This document shows, piece by piece, positions 1 to 6,547 of a stretch of DNA of 6,682 nt. Source of the stretch: Bacteroidota bacterium (lineage in GTDB: Bacteria; Bacteroidota; Bacteroidia; Chitinophagales; Chitinophagaceae); contig JANYAL010000136.1 of NCBI GenBank assembly GCA_025361325.1, positions 1 to 6,682 of the forward strand. Reading direction: 5' to 3'. The translations under genes and the position numbers were made by a program. The stretch's first letter is position 1. Every line of letters starts with the position of its first letter. The notes beneath the pieces were generated by a model that did no database searches, was not told the origin of the DNA, and saw nothing but the letters and a program-made list of their open reading frames with translations.

Positions 1-193
1 CAGCGGCCCACTGGTAGGATCCTGAAGTGACCTTGAGGATATCCATAACAATGCCCAGTAAAGTCGTTTTTCCGCTACCGTTAGGGCCCAGGATACCAAA
101 GACAGTCTTCTCCGGAACAGAAAAACTCACATTGTCCAAAGCACGCACAGCCCCGTAGTTCTTGGAAAGGTTTTTAATGGTAAGAATGGACAT
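1..193 (-). CDS. ABC transporter ATP-binding protein (partial, N-terminal 64 codons)
   Basis: This is the start of an ABC-type ATPase, the cytoplasmic subunit that hydrolyses ATP to drive a membrane transporter. Translating from the ATG at 193 gives an opening typical of the family: a short first strand (ILTIKNLSKNYG), an aromatic A-loop residue at Tyr13 that would stack on the adenine ring, and a perfect Walker A loop GPNGSGKTT at residues 36-44 with Lys42 and Thr43 for phosphate and magnesium. The spacing from start to Walker A is normal, so the start is probably right. The Q-loop, signature and Walker B lie beyond the left edge. The order 'L-x-I-V-M-D-I-L-K-x-T-S-G' after Walker A resembles ABC-2/NatA-type exporters, but the substrate cannot be told. 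It begins 47 bases after the metzincin stop on the same strand and may be in the same transcript. Confidence 0.93.
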   Translation of the reverse strand, partial: MSILTIKNLSKNYGAVRALDNVSFSVPEKTVFGILGPNGSGKTTLLGIVMDILKVTSGSYQWAA

Positions 194-240
194 ATCCCAG
201 GTATGAATTTAAGATGAAGATAAATAAAATCCAGGAACGG

Positions 241-897
241 CTAAACCGGTATTTGTTTTTCGTGCCAGATGGAAGTGAACCCGCCCACCAGGGCTAATCC
301 CTTATGGTCAAAGGAAAGTTTTTCAAGTTTGAGGTTGTCAATATCCTCCTGCAGGACATTACGGGTAAAAGGGTTCATCGTACCCCCCTTTTCACCTGCA
401 GCAGCAGCAGGGTGATATTGAAATATGGGGTCTACCCATGTTCCCCTCGGGTACATGATGCCGGGGGTACCCTTTCCCCTTATGTCCAGTACGCCCGGAT
501 GATCAAGCCCCAACGTATGGCCATATTCATGGGCGGCCGTTGTTGAATTATGAAGCAGGTTTTCCAGTTTAAAATAGCCTGTGTTGGAGTTAATAGCATC
601 CACAAAAGAGATATTGCCTTCAACATATTCTTCCACCCTGAAATAATTATTCTGGGGATCTGTATTCGCACATACTGTTTCAGGAGAAAGTGAGCGATCC
701 CATATTCCCTGTATATGGAACCAAACCTCATACCACAGTTTATTGATCTGTACCTTACCCCTGGCCTGGTTCCAATGGTTGGTCACATCTCTGGCGACCT
801 GAACACTCAGTTCTTGATTGGCGGCATCACCGTAAAAGAACAGTACCGAATGGATGATGAGCTGCTGTTTATGTATCAGTATTTCCGCTTCGCCCAT
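241..897 (-). CDS. Metzincin-type zinc metalloprotease (matrixin/M10-like), no signal peptide
   Basis: A 218-residue predicted zinc endopeptidase. The full metzincin zinc site HExxHxxGxxH is present (His123, Glu124, His127, Gly130, His133; read as HEYGHTLGLDH), followed 15 residues later by an IMYP Met-turn at 147-150 with Met148. The three His would bind zinc and Glu124 would act as general base. The 'HE-GH-LGL-H' form and the short gap to the Met-turn fit the matrixin-like M10 group. Strand and helix segments of a catalytic domain start almost at residue 15, so there is no room for a propeptide; no PRCG cysteine switch is seen, and the only cysteine I find is Cys76. There is no N-terminal hydrophobic signal, so export is unexplained. 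The start is well fixed: it is the only ATG after an in-frame upstream TGA, one base past the stop of the S9 peptidase gene. Catalytic class is confident; substrate and location are unknown. Confidence 0.88.
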   Translation of the reverse strand: MGEAEILIHKQQLIIHSVLFFYGDAANQELSVQVARDVTNHWNQARGKVQINKLWYEVWFHIQGIWDRSLSPETVCANTDPQNNYFRVEEYVEGNISFVDAINSNTGYFKLENLLHNSTTAAHEYGHTLGLDHPGVLDIRGKGTPGIMYPRGTWVDPIFQYHPAAAAGEKGGTMNPFTRNVLQEDIDNLKLEKLSFDHKGLALVGGFTSIWHEKQIPV

Positions 898-901
898 ATT
901 A
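895..901 (-). promoter_or_regulatory. Stop/start junction TAA-T-ATG, probable translational coupling
   Basis: Read on the minus strand, the TAA stop of the S9 peptidase (901-899) is followed by one base and then the ATG of the metzincin (897-895). No purine-rich ribosome binding site stands before the ATG; the preceding bases belong to the last codons of the peptidase. This arrangement usually means that ribosomes ending the first gene restart on the second, giving linked amounts of both proteins. The geometry is read directly; the coupling is inference. Confidence 0.55.
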
Positions 902-3052
902 CTTGAGGTACTGCATAAAATAATCGGTCACTTTCTGGTACAGGTGCACACGATCCTTACCCAGTACATTATGTTCATGGCCCGGGTAGATCATGTAATC
1001 GACCTGCACACCTTTATCAATGCAGGCTTTTACAAATTCGATTGAATTTTGCTGTACCACCACAGGATCCTGTAGGCCATGTATGAGCAATAATTTATCC
1101 CTGAGGTTCCCTGCTTTCCTGATCAGGTTGGTAGCTTCATATCCTTCCGGATTTTCCTGGGGTGTATCCATGTACCTCTCCCCGTACATGATTTCATAAA
1201 ATTGCCAGTTCATCACCGGCCCACCTGCAACCGCAGCTTTGAATACACCCGGGTGATTCAGTAAGAAATCCGTAGTCATGAAACCGCCATAACTCCATCC
1301 GAACAGTCCCATATGGTCCTTATCAACATAGGGGAAGGAGGTAAGGTAGTTCATGCCATCCGACAGGTCTTCCATCTGGGGTTCACCCGCATGGCGGAAG
1401 ATGGTCTGTTCAAATACCTTGCCCCTGTTATCGCTCCCCCGCGGGTCAAGTGTAAAAACAATGAATCCCCTTTCTGCCATATACTGGAACCAGTAATCTC
1501 CTGCTCCGCCATTCCAGGCATGCAGTACCATTTGAGCGTGAGGCCCCCCATACCAGTAAACGATTACCGGATATTTTTTTGTACTGTCGAAATCAACGGG
1601 CTTGAACATCCTGCAGTACAGATCATCTCCTTGAGCATTCTTTATTTTAAATAAAGTGAGTTTTCCCAATGCATACCCGCTTAATGGATTTGAAGCCTGT
1701 AGTAAGGTTTTTGCCCTGCCGGTCCTGGTCTCGATGAGTTGAATGGTCCGGGGATTTTCTGGTCCGCTGAAATTATCCAATACATATCTTCCGTCCCGGC
1801 TTACTTGAGTATTGTGCACCTGGAACACCTGGCTCAGGCGTTTTGATTTGCCAGACGATAAATTATACTGGTAGAGGTTTCTGGTGATGGGAGACTCTTC
1901 AGTTGCAACATAATACAGGTTGTCACCATTATCATCGAATCCTTTCACTTCGGTCACTTCCCACTGTCCGCTGGTTAGCTGTCTCAGCATCTTTCCTGAA
2001 GTATCATATAAATATAAATGGTTCCAACCGTCGCGATTGCTTTGCCAGATAAAACGCCCTGCATTGCTTTTCAGGAACAGCATTGGCACCAGCGGCTCTA
2101 CATATTTATCATCCTTTTCCTCGAACAGCATCTTAATGAATTCACCAGTCACCGCATCATACTGGTTCAGGTTCATATGGTCTTGCCCTCTGTTGAGCAC
2201 AGCTATGTAAATATATCTGTCATCCGGGCTCCAGGCTATATTGGTAAGGTATTGTTCGGCTGGCTCACCCGTCTTCAGATAGACAAGGGCTTTTGTTTCA
2301 GCATTATACACACCCACGGTCACCTGGTGGCTTTTATCACCTGCCATAGGGTATTTGATATTCACATTCTTTGCCGGTCGCTGGCTCCAGTCGATGATGG
2401 GATAATCGGTGACCATGCTTTGATCCATACGGTAGAAAGCCAGCATATTCCCCCTGTTGTTCCAGAAAGTGCCCTTGCTGATGCCGAATTCATCCCGATG
2501 TACCGATGAGGCATACACGATATCCGGACTTCCGTCGGTAGTTACCTGGCTGATGCCGGAAACGCCACTGTTAACAAAAAGGTTATTATGATCCACATAG
2601 GCGATATAACCTGCCCTGCTTTCTTCCACATGTTCCTTATCGATGAACATTTTTGGAATGATCACTTTCACCCTGCCGGAAACAGGGTTCAGTTCGATCT
2701 TTGGACCGTTAATGTTCATGATCCAGCTGGTATCACCATTGAACTGAATGGCAGGCATCTCCCTGCATTCATCGAACCCGGCCGCAGCAAGTTTTTCATT
2801 CAGCTGGTTGAGAGTCAGGAAAACAGTGTCCTCTTTCATCTTATAAGAGCCCTTCATCCACATTTCATTATCGTTTATCTTTTTGAGATATACATAATTA
2901 CCGGTACCGGCAATGAACTGGAGTTGTTTCAAATTATCCGGGGCAAGCAATGTCCGGTTGTTGACCATGGCATCTTCCAGGGTCAATAATTTATTTTGTG
3001 CCAGGCCGGACAGGCAAAAGTGTAGAGTTAAAAAGAAAAAGAGCTTTTTCAT
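899..3052 (-). CDS. Exported S9 family prolyl oligopeptidase / DPP-IV-like serine peptidase
   Basis: A 717-residue serine peptidase, about the length of bacterial dipeptidyl peptidase IV proteins. Residues 1-19 form a Sec signal peptide (two Lys, hydrophobic core, likely cut near LAQ), so it should act in the periplasm or at the cell surface. About 100-450 is the beta-propeller (DPPIV_N-type) region with blade-like repeats such as IAWSPDDRYIYIAVLNR. About 465-717 is the alpha/beta-hydrolase: oxyanion-hole Tyr501 in YWYGGP, nucleophile Ser587 in GWSYGG (585-590), acid Asp662 in HGLQDP, and His694 in PGHEHNV as the likely catalytic His. Family members remove dipeptides, often after proline, from peptide N-termini. 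The DPP-IV double-Glu motif is altered here: the matching segment reads IVYASSVHRDEFG (178-190), with one Glu at 188. Exact specificity is therefore open. It sits 83 bases after the FadN-like gene and is followed at once by the metzincin. Confidence 0.95.
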   Translation of the reverse strand: MKKLFFFLTLHFCLSGLAQNKLLTLEDAMVNNRTLLAPDNLKQLQFIAGTGNYVYLKKINDNEMWMKGSYKMKEDTVFLTLNQLNEKLAAAGFDECREMPAIQFNGDTSWIMNINGPKIELNPVSGRVKVIIPKMFIDKEHVEESRAGYIAYVDHNNLFVNSGVSGISQVTTDGSPDIVYASSVHRDEFGISKGTFWNNRGNMLAFYRMDQSMVTDYPIIDWSQRPAKNVNIKYPMAGDKSHQVTVGVYNAETKALVYLKTGEPAEQYLTNIAWSPDDRYIYIAVLNRGQDHMNLNQYDAVTGEFIKMLFEEKDDKYVEPLVPMLFLKSNAGRFIWQSNRDGWNHLYLYDTSGKMLRQLTSGQWEVTEVKGFDDNGDNLYYVATEESPITRNLYQYNLSSGKSKRLSQVFQVHNTQVSRDGRYVLDNFSGPENPRTIQLIETRTGRAKTLLQASNPLSGYALGKLTLFKIKNAQGDDLYCRMFKPVDFDSTKKYPVIVYWYGGPHAQMVLHAWNGGAGDYWFQYMAERGFIVFTLDPRGSDNRGKVFEQTIFRHAGEPQMEDLSDGMNYLTSFPYVDKDHMGLFGWSYGGFMTTDFLLNHPGVFKAAVAGGPVMNWQFYEIMYGERYMDTPQENPEGYEATNLIRKAGNLRDKLLLIHGLQDPVVVQQNSIEFVKACIDKGVQVDYMIYPGHEHNVLGKDRVHLYQKVTDYFMQYLK

Positions 3053-3097
3053 TGGCCTACTTTTTTATAACTAGATATAGAGATATTAGTTGAACTT

Positions 3098-3112
3098 CCT
3101 GTTCTGAACAGG
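3098..3112. promoter_or_regulatory. Perfect 15-base palindrome CCTGTTC-T-GAACAGG, possible operator
   Basis: Seven-base arms around one central base lie in the 83-base gap between the FadN-like stop and the S9 peptidase start, 46 bases upstream of the peptidase ATG. The one-base centre fits a site for a dimeric DNA-binding protein better than an RNA hairpin (as RNA it would be only a 5-pair stem with a 5-base loop). There is no T-run after it on either strand, so it is not a standard terminator. It does not match LexA spacing. No regulator gene is present in the window, so the function is inference. Confidence 0.35.
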
Positions 3113-3135
3113 CCATTTAATCCCGGTATCTATAA

Positions 3136-5517
3136 TCAGTTTCGTAACGGCTTACCACTTTTCAAAATGGATTGAATCCTTTCCAGTGTTTTCTTTTCAC
3201 CTGTTAGACTCAGAAAGGCTTCTCTTTCCAGGTCTAGCAAATACTGTTCTGTTACAAGGGTAGGTTCTGTAAGATCGCCTCCGCACATCACATATGCCAG
3301 TTTCTTTGCTACGGTAACATCATGGTCGGTTGCATAATTGCCGCGCCACATACCATTGATGCCGGCGAGCATGGCTCCCAGCATGGAACGTCCCAGTACT
3401 TTGATGTCGCTTCTCTGAACCGGCATCACATAACCGTCATCGTACATTGCAATAACGGATTGTTTGGCCTCGGCGATCCTTCGCCCGGGATTCAGACTTA
3501 CCATATCCCTTCCCTTCGTGTATATACCCAGGTCAAATGCTTCGAAAGCGGAAGTGCCAACTTTTGCAGTGGCAATAGTCAGAAAACGATTTTGCAGGGT
3601 TAGGGTATCCGGTTCTCCTTCGTGCACTTCATCAGCGGCCCGCAATACAAATTCCTTGGTTCCTCCCCCACCGGGAATGACACCAATCCCTACTTCCACC
3701 AGACCCGTATAAGTCTCTGCCGCAGGGATGACCTTATCGGCGTGCAGACTCAGTTCGCAGGCGCCCCCCAAGGCAAGCCCGTGTGGTGCTGCCACAACCG
3801 GAATACCCGAATACCTTACCCGCATCATGGTATTCTGGAACATTCTGATGGCCATATCAATTTCATCATAGTCTTGTTCTATGGCTAGCATGAAGATCAT
3901 ACCCACGTTGGCGCCAGCACTGAAATTGGTTCCCTCATTGGCAATGACGAGACCTTTGTATCTTTCTTCCGCCAACGCAATGGAACGCTGGATACCCTCC
4001 AGTACCTCACCTCCTATACTTCCCATTTTGGTATACCATTCCAGTCCTAATACATCATCTCCCAGATGATAGGCCCGGCATGCACTGTTCTTCCAGACTG
4101 TTTGGTTCTCAAAATTCTTCATAACAATGAATGCTTCGCCACCCGGCAATTCCTTGTAAGATTTAGTCACCACATCATAACAAAGTCGTTTTCCCTGCTC
4201 CAGTTTGTAAAAGGATGAGGCCCCGCCGGAGAGCATCTCATTTACCCAGGCTGCCACTGTATAACCTGCAGCTTTCATAGCTTCGACAGTCTTTGAAACC
4301 CCCAGTATATCCCAGCTCTCAAAAGCCCCTATTTCCCATCCAAAGCCTGCCATCATGCCGTCGTCAATACGATAAAGTTCGTTGCTAATCTCGGGTATCC
4401 GGTGACTGATATAGGAAAAAAGGCTGTAATGGAACTGCCTGTAAAATTCGCCTGCCTTGTCTGTTCCTGTACATAAGGCCTTTAGCCTTAACCGCAGGTC
4501 TTCTATGGGTTTTGCGGTTTCCAGTGTTGCAAATCTTGGCTTCTTTCTAGGGCCGTATTCCAAACTGTGAAGGTCCAGCGTAAGTATTTCCTTTTCCCCC
4601 GATGCAGATCTTGTCTTTTTAAAAAAACCCTGGCCGGTTTTATCACCTAGCCAGTTATTCACTACCATCGTATTAAGCCATTCCGGTATGATAAACTGTT
4701 CTTTAGCCTCATCATCCTGACAATTGTCATAAACGCCTCTTGCCACTTTTACCAAGGTATCGATACCAACAACATCTGCTGTACGGAAAGTTGCCGATTT
4801 GGGCCTGCCGATGACCGGACCGGTCAATGCATCAATCTCATCCACGCTCAACTGGAGTTTTTCCATAGCATGCATAATGGCCATCATCCCGAACACACCG
4901 ATACGGTTCGCTATAAAAGCGGGCGTATCCTTGCAAAGCACGGTGGTCTTACCCAACACAAGATCACCATAATGCATGAGGAATTCCACGATCTCCGGGT
5001 CAGTGAACGGAGTTGGAATAATCTCCAGCAAACGCAAATAACGGGGAGGATTGAAAAAATGGGTCCCGCAGAAGTGTTTCTTAAAATCATCGCTCCTGCC
5101 TTCAGTCATCATGTGAATTGGAATGCCGGATGTATTTGAAGTGATCAGGGTTCCTGTCTTCCTGTATTTCTCCACTTCTAAAAAAACTGATTTTTTGATT
5201 TCGAGCCTTTCCACCACCACTTCTATCACCCAGTCGCAATCGTTTATATCCTTCATATTATCTGTGAAATTCCCGGTCCGGATACGCTTCACCACATCCT
5301 TTGTATACACCGGGGAAGGGTTTGATTTAATTGCAGCAGCCAATGCATCGTTAACAACCTTATTCCGGTGTGCAGGTTTGGCCGATACGGGAAGATCCTT
5401 TGACAAGATGTCCAACAACAATACCTGCAGACCCACCCCAGCAAAATGGCAGGCTATCCGGCTCCCCATTACCCCGCTGCCCAATACTGCAACTTTTTTT
5501 ATGATCCTTTTTGACAT
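3136..5517 (-). CDS. fadN: Bifunctional 3-hydroxyacyl-CoA dehydrogenase / enoyl-CoA hydratase (FadN-like)
   Basis: A 793-residue fatty-acid beta-oxidation enzyme that would hydrate trans-2-enoyl-CoA and then oxidise L-3-hydroxyacyl-CoA with NAD+ in the cytoplasm. The dehydrogenase comes first: Rossmann loop GSGVMG (13-18), Asp36 at the end of strand 2 for NAD ribose, SNTSG (127-131), catalytic pair His153 (HFFNP) and Glu165, and FIANR (201-205). A second C-terminal dehydrogenase-type helical unit follows at about 355-430 (GMMAGFGWEIGAFE). The hydratase domain is at about 465-680, with oxyanion-hole segment SAGAN (533-537) and both expected acid residues, Glu588 in GGACE and Glu608 in GLVEVG. 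This order (dehydrogenase before hydratase) and the length match Bacillus FadN rather than E. coli FadB/FadJ, which have the reverse order. A helical tail follows at 700-793. No thiolase or acyl-CoA dehydrogenase gene is next to it here. The ATG at 5517 lies 12 residues before the Rossmann loop, which is normal. The symbol is by domain architecture. Confidence 0.94.
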   Translation of the reverse strand: MSKRIIKKVAVLGSGVMGSRIACHFAGVGLQVLLLDILSKDLPVSAKPAHRNKVVNDALAAAIKSNPSPVYTKDVVKRIRTGNFTDNMKDINDCDWVIEVVVERLEIKKSVFLEVEKYRKTGTLITSNTSGIPIHMMTEGRSDDFKKHFCGTHFFNPPRYLRLLEIIPTPFTDPEIVEFLMHYGDLVLGKTTVLCKDTPAFIANRIGVFGMMAIMHAMEKLQLSVDEIDALTGPVIGRPKSATFRTADVVGIDTLVKVARGVYDNCQDDEAKEQFIIPEWLNTMVVNNWLGDKTGQGFFKKTRSASGEKEILTLDLHSLEYGPRKKPRFATLETAKPIEDLRLRLKALCTGTDKAGEFYRQFHYSLFSYISHRIPEISNELYRIDDGMMAGFGWEIGAFESWDILGVSKTVEAMKAAGYTVAAWVNEMLSGGASSFYKLEQGKRLCYDVVTKSYKELPGGEAFIVMKNFENQTVWKNSACRAYHLGDDVLGLEWYTKMGSIGGEVLEGIQRSIALAEERYKGLVIANEGTNFSAGANVGMIFMLAIEQDYDEIDMAIRMFQNTMMRVRYSGIPVVAAPHGLALGGACELSLHADKVIPAAETYTGLVEVGIGVIPGGGGTKEFVLRAADEVHEGEPDTLTLQNRFLTIATAKVGTSAFEAFDLGIYTKGRDMVSLNPGRRIAEAKQSVIAMYDDGYVMPVQRSDIKVLGRSMLGAMLAGINGMWRGNYATDHDVTVAKKLAYVMCGGDLTEPTLVTEQYLLDLEREAFLSLTGEKKTLERIQSILKSGKPLRN

Positions 5518-6100
5518 TATATATATAGTTAGTTAAACAACTATTACCCATATCGAAATTAAGACAATATTGATTAAGCTGAAAATTAAAACAAGCATCG
5601 TTTGAGTGATGATCCAACTCATCTTCCTGGTTCACACTACAAAATTGATTTTTACCTGGTTATATTCGTCTATTCAGGATAATATCATCTAAAATAGCCC
5701 GGCATTGGATATTCCTGCGTATCATTCTGCGCCGGTTATTCTTAAAAATCAATTAACAACCCACACCTTAGCCCCATTTGCAGTGTATGGCTGCTATTTT
5801 ACTTCGCAAGGGAAGATTTTCTTGTGTGTATTATTGGATGTATCAATTTGTATCCCCGGAAGCAAACAGATGATGGATGATAATTACGGCGTGTGCGTTT
5901 TTTAAGGTGAATAAGTGTCAGCGATATAATGCGCAATGGCGAAAATATACCCTGCAAACAGAAAAATGGTATAGAAAAAAGGAAATTCAAAATCTAAAAC
6001 ATATATTTAAGTAATCAACCTGGCAGTGTTGGCTGCAAGGCTTCAGAAGCTTCTTAACTTAAAGAGCCTATAAATTAATTTATCTTTTAATTTACATCAT
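5518..6100. other. Divergent intergenic region, 583 bases, no convincing gene
   Basis: This AT-rich stretch lies between the starts of the FadN-like gene (leftward) and the NTF2-like gene (rightward), so it must hold promoters for both directions. Short open frames on both strands have no recognisable protein features. I see no tRNA or rRNA pattern and no good match to the Bacteroidota promoter (TTTG then TAnnTTTG); the closest is TATCTTTT at 6081-6088 before the plus-strand gene, with one mismatch and no clear -33 element. Small symmetric elements are CAATATTG (5565-5572), TAGTT/AACTA around 5526-5543, CCGGC/GCCGG (5699-5703 and 5731-5735), and the overlapping palindromes GCTTC-A-GAAGC (6040-6050) and AGAAGCTTCT (6045-6054). 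None is diagnostic alone. A lost gene or small RNA here cannot be excluded. Confidence 0.6.
6070..6083. promoter_or_regulatory. Perfect 14-base AT palindrome ATAAATTAATTTAT upstream of the NTF2-like gene
   Basis: An uninterrupted two-fold symmetric sequence ends 17 bases before the ATG at 6101. It overlaps the best candidate -7 element (TATCTTTT, 6081-6088), which is where a repressor site would block transcription. It is made only of A and T in an AT-rich stretch, so chance symmetry is more likely than for a mixed-base palindrome. No recognised regulator family is implied. Confidence 0.25.
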
Positions 6101-6547
6101 ATGAATAAGGTAATATTTCTTTTTCTTTTGGGTATAGTATTCAATTTTACAAGTAATGCTCAATTTTCTCAAGGCGCGACGGACTCAGCTAAGAGTGAAA
6201 TCCAACAATTAACTACTGAATGGAATAAAGCTATAATAAATCGAGATTCATTGACCCTGAGTAAAATTTTAGCGCCTGATTATTCATTAAACGGTTCTGT
6301 ATTCCGCGATGTTTGGATGAATAATACTATGCATCATATCGTCACAGACAGTTTAGCGGTTTTAGGACAGCCGACTGTTACAGTCTATGGACAATCTGCA
6401 AAGAGTGAAGGATCATTTTTTTGGAAAGCAACCTTTGACGGCAAACCAAAAATTAATGCTGAGTATGCTATTAATGATATTTGGATTAAGCGCAATGGCC
6501 ATTGGCAAGTATTATTAAGAATGTCACTTCAAACAAAAATTCGATAG
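6101..6547 (+). CDS. Small exported NTF2-like protein (SnoaL/DUF4440-type)
   Basis: A 148-residue protein with a clear Sec signal peptide: MNKV, a hydrophobic stretch to about residue 15, and a likely cut after SNA at 20, leaving Gln21. The mature part has the NTF2-like cone pattern: a helix with 'EIQQLTTEWNKAIINRD' (33-49), a short 'L-APDYS' turn (57-62), and later beta strands ending in DIWIKRNGHWQVLL (126-139), the typical closing hairpin of DUF4440/SnoaL proteins. Members of this fold bind small ligands or act as simple isomerases or hydrolases; many exported Bacteroidota copies have no known function and I assign none. No cysteine is present. The start has no Shine-Dalgarno sequence, as is usual in this phylum. 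It stands alone on the plus strand and is AT-richer than the leftward genes (20 and 22 G/C in the 60-base lines from 6121 and 6241, against 26 and 34 in those from 1441 and 3661), which may indicate a different origin. Confidence 0.82.
   Translation: MNKVIFLFLLGIVFNFTSNAQFSQGATDSAKSEIQQLTTEWNKAIINRDSLTLSKILAPDYSLNGSVFRDVWMNNTMHHIVTDSLAVLGQPTVTVYGQSAKSEGSFFWKATFDGKPKINAEYAINDIWIKRNGHWQVLLRMSLQTKIR

Noticed and set aside
2018..2509. Plus-strand open frame of 163 codons
   Set aside because: It lies wholly antisense to the S9 peptidase propeller, has no domain or signal features, and its composition follows from the codons on the other strand.
3000..3052. Lipoprotein signal on the S9 peptidase (Cys13)
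   Set aside because: The residues before Cys13 (L-H-F) do not fit a lipobox, and a normal signal peptidase I site follows near residue 18-19.
3098..3112. LexA/SOS box
   Set aside because: CTGT and ACAG are separated by 5 bases, not the 8 of the E. coli site, and GAAC/GTTC are in the wrong order for the Gram-positive site.
5123..5536. Plus-strand open frame of 137 codons
   Set aside because: Antisense to the strongly supported Rossmann domain of the FadN-like enzyme; no protein features of its own.
5360..5635. Minus-strand open frame of 91 codons across the start of the FadN-like gene
   Set aside because: It overlaps the true frame out of register and its second half is a shifted reading of the Rossmann loop region.
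5705..5905. Plus-strand open frame of 66 codons in the intergenic region
   Set aside because: No signal peptide, motif or plausible start context, and it is only slightly longer than chance frames; a minus frame at 5799-5990 overlaps it and is equally unsupported.
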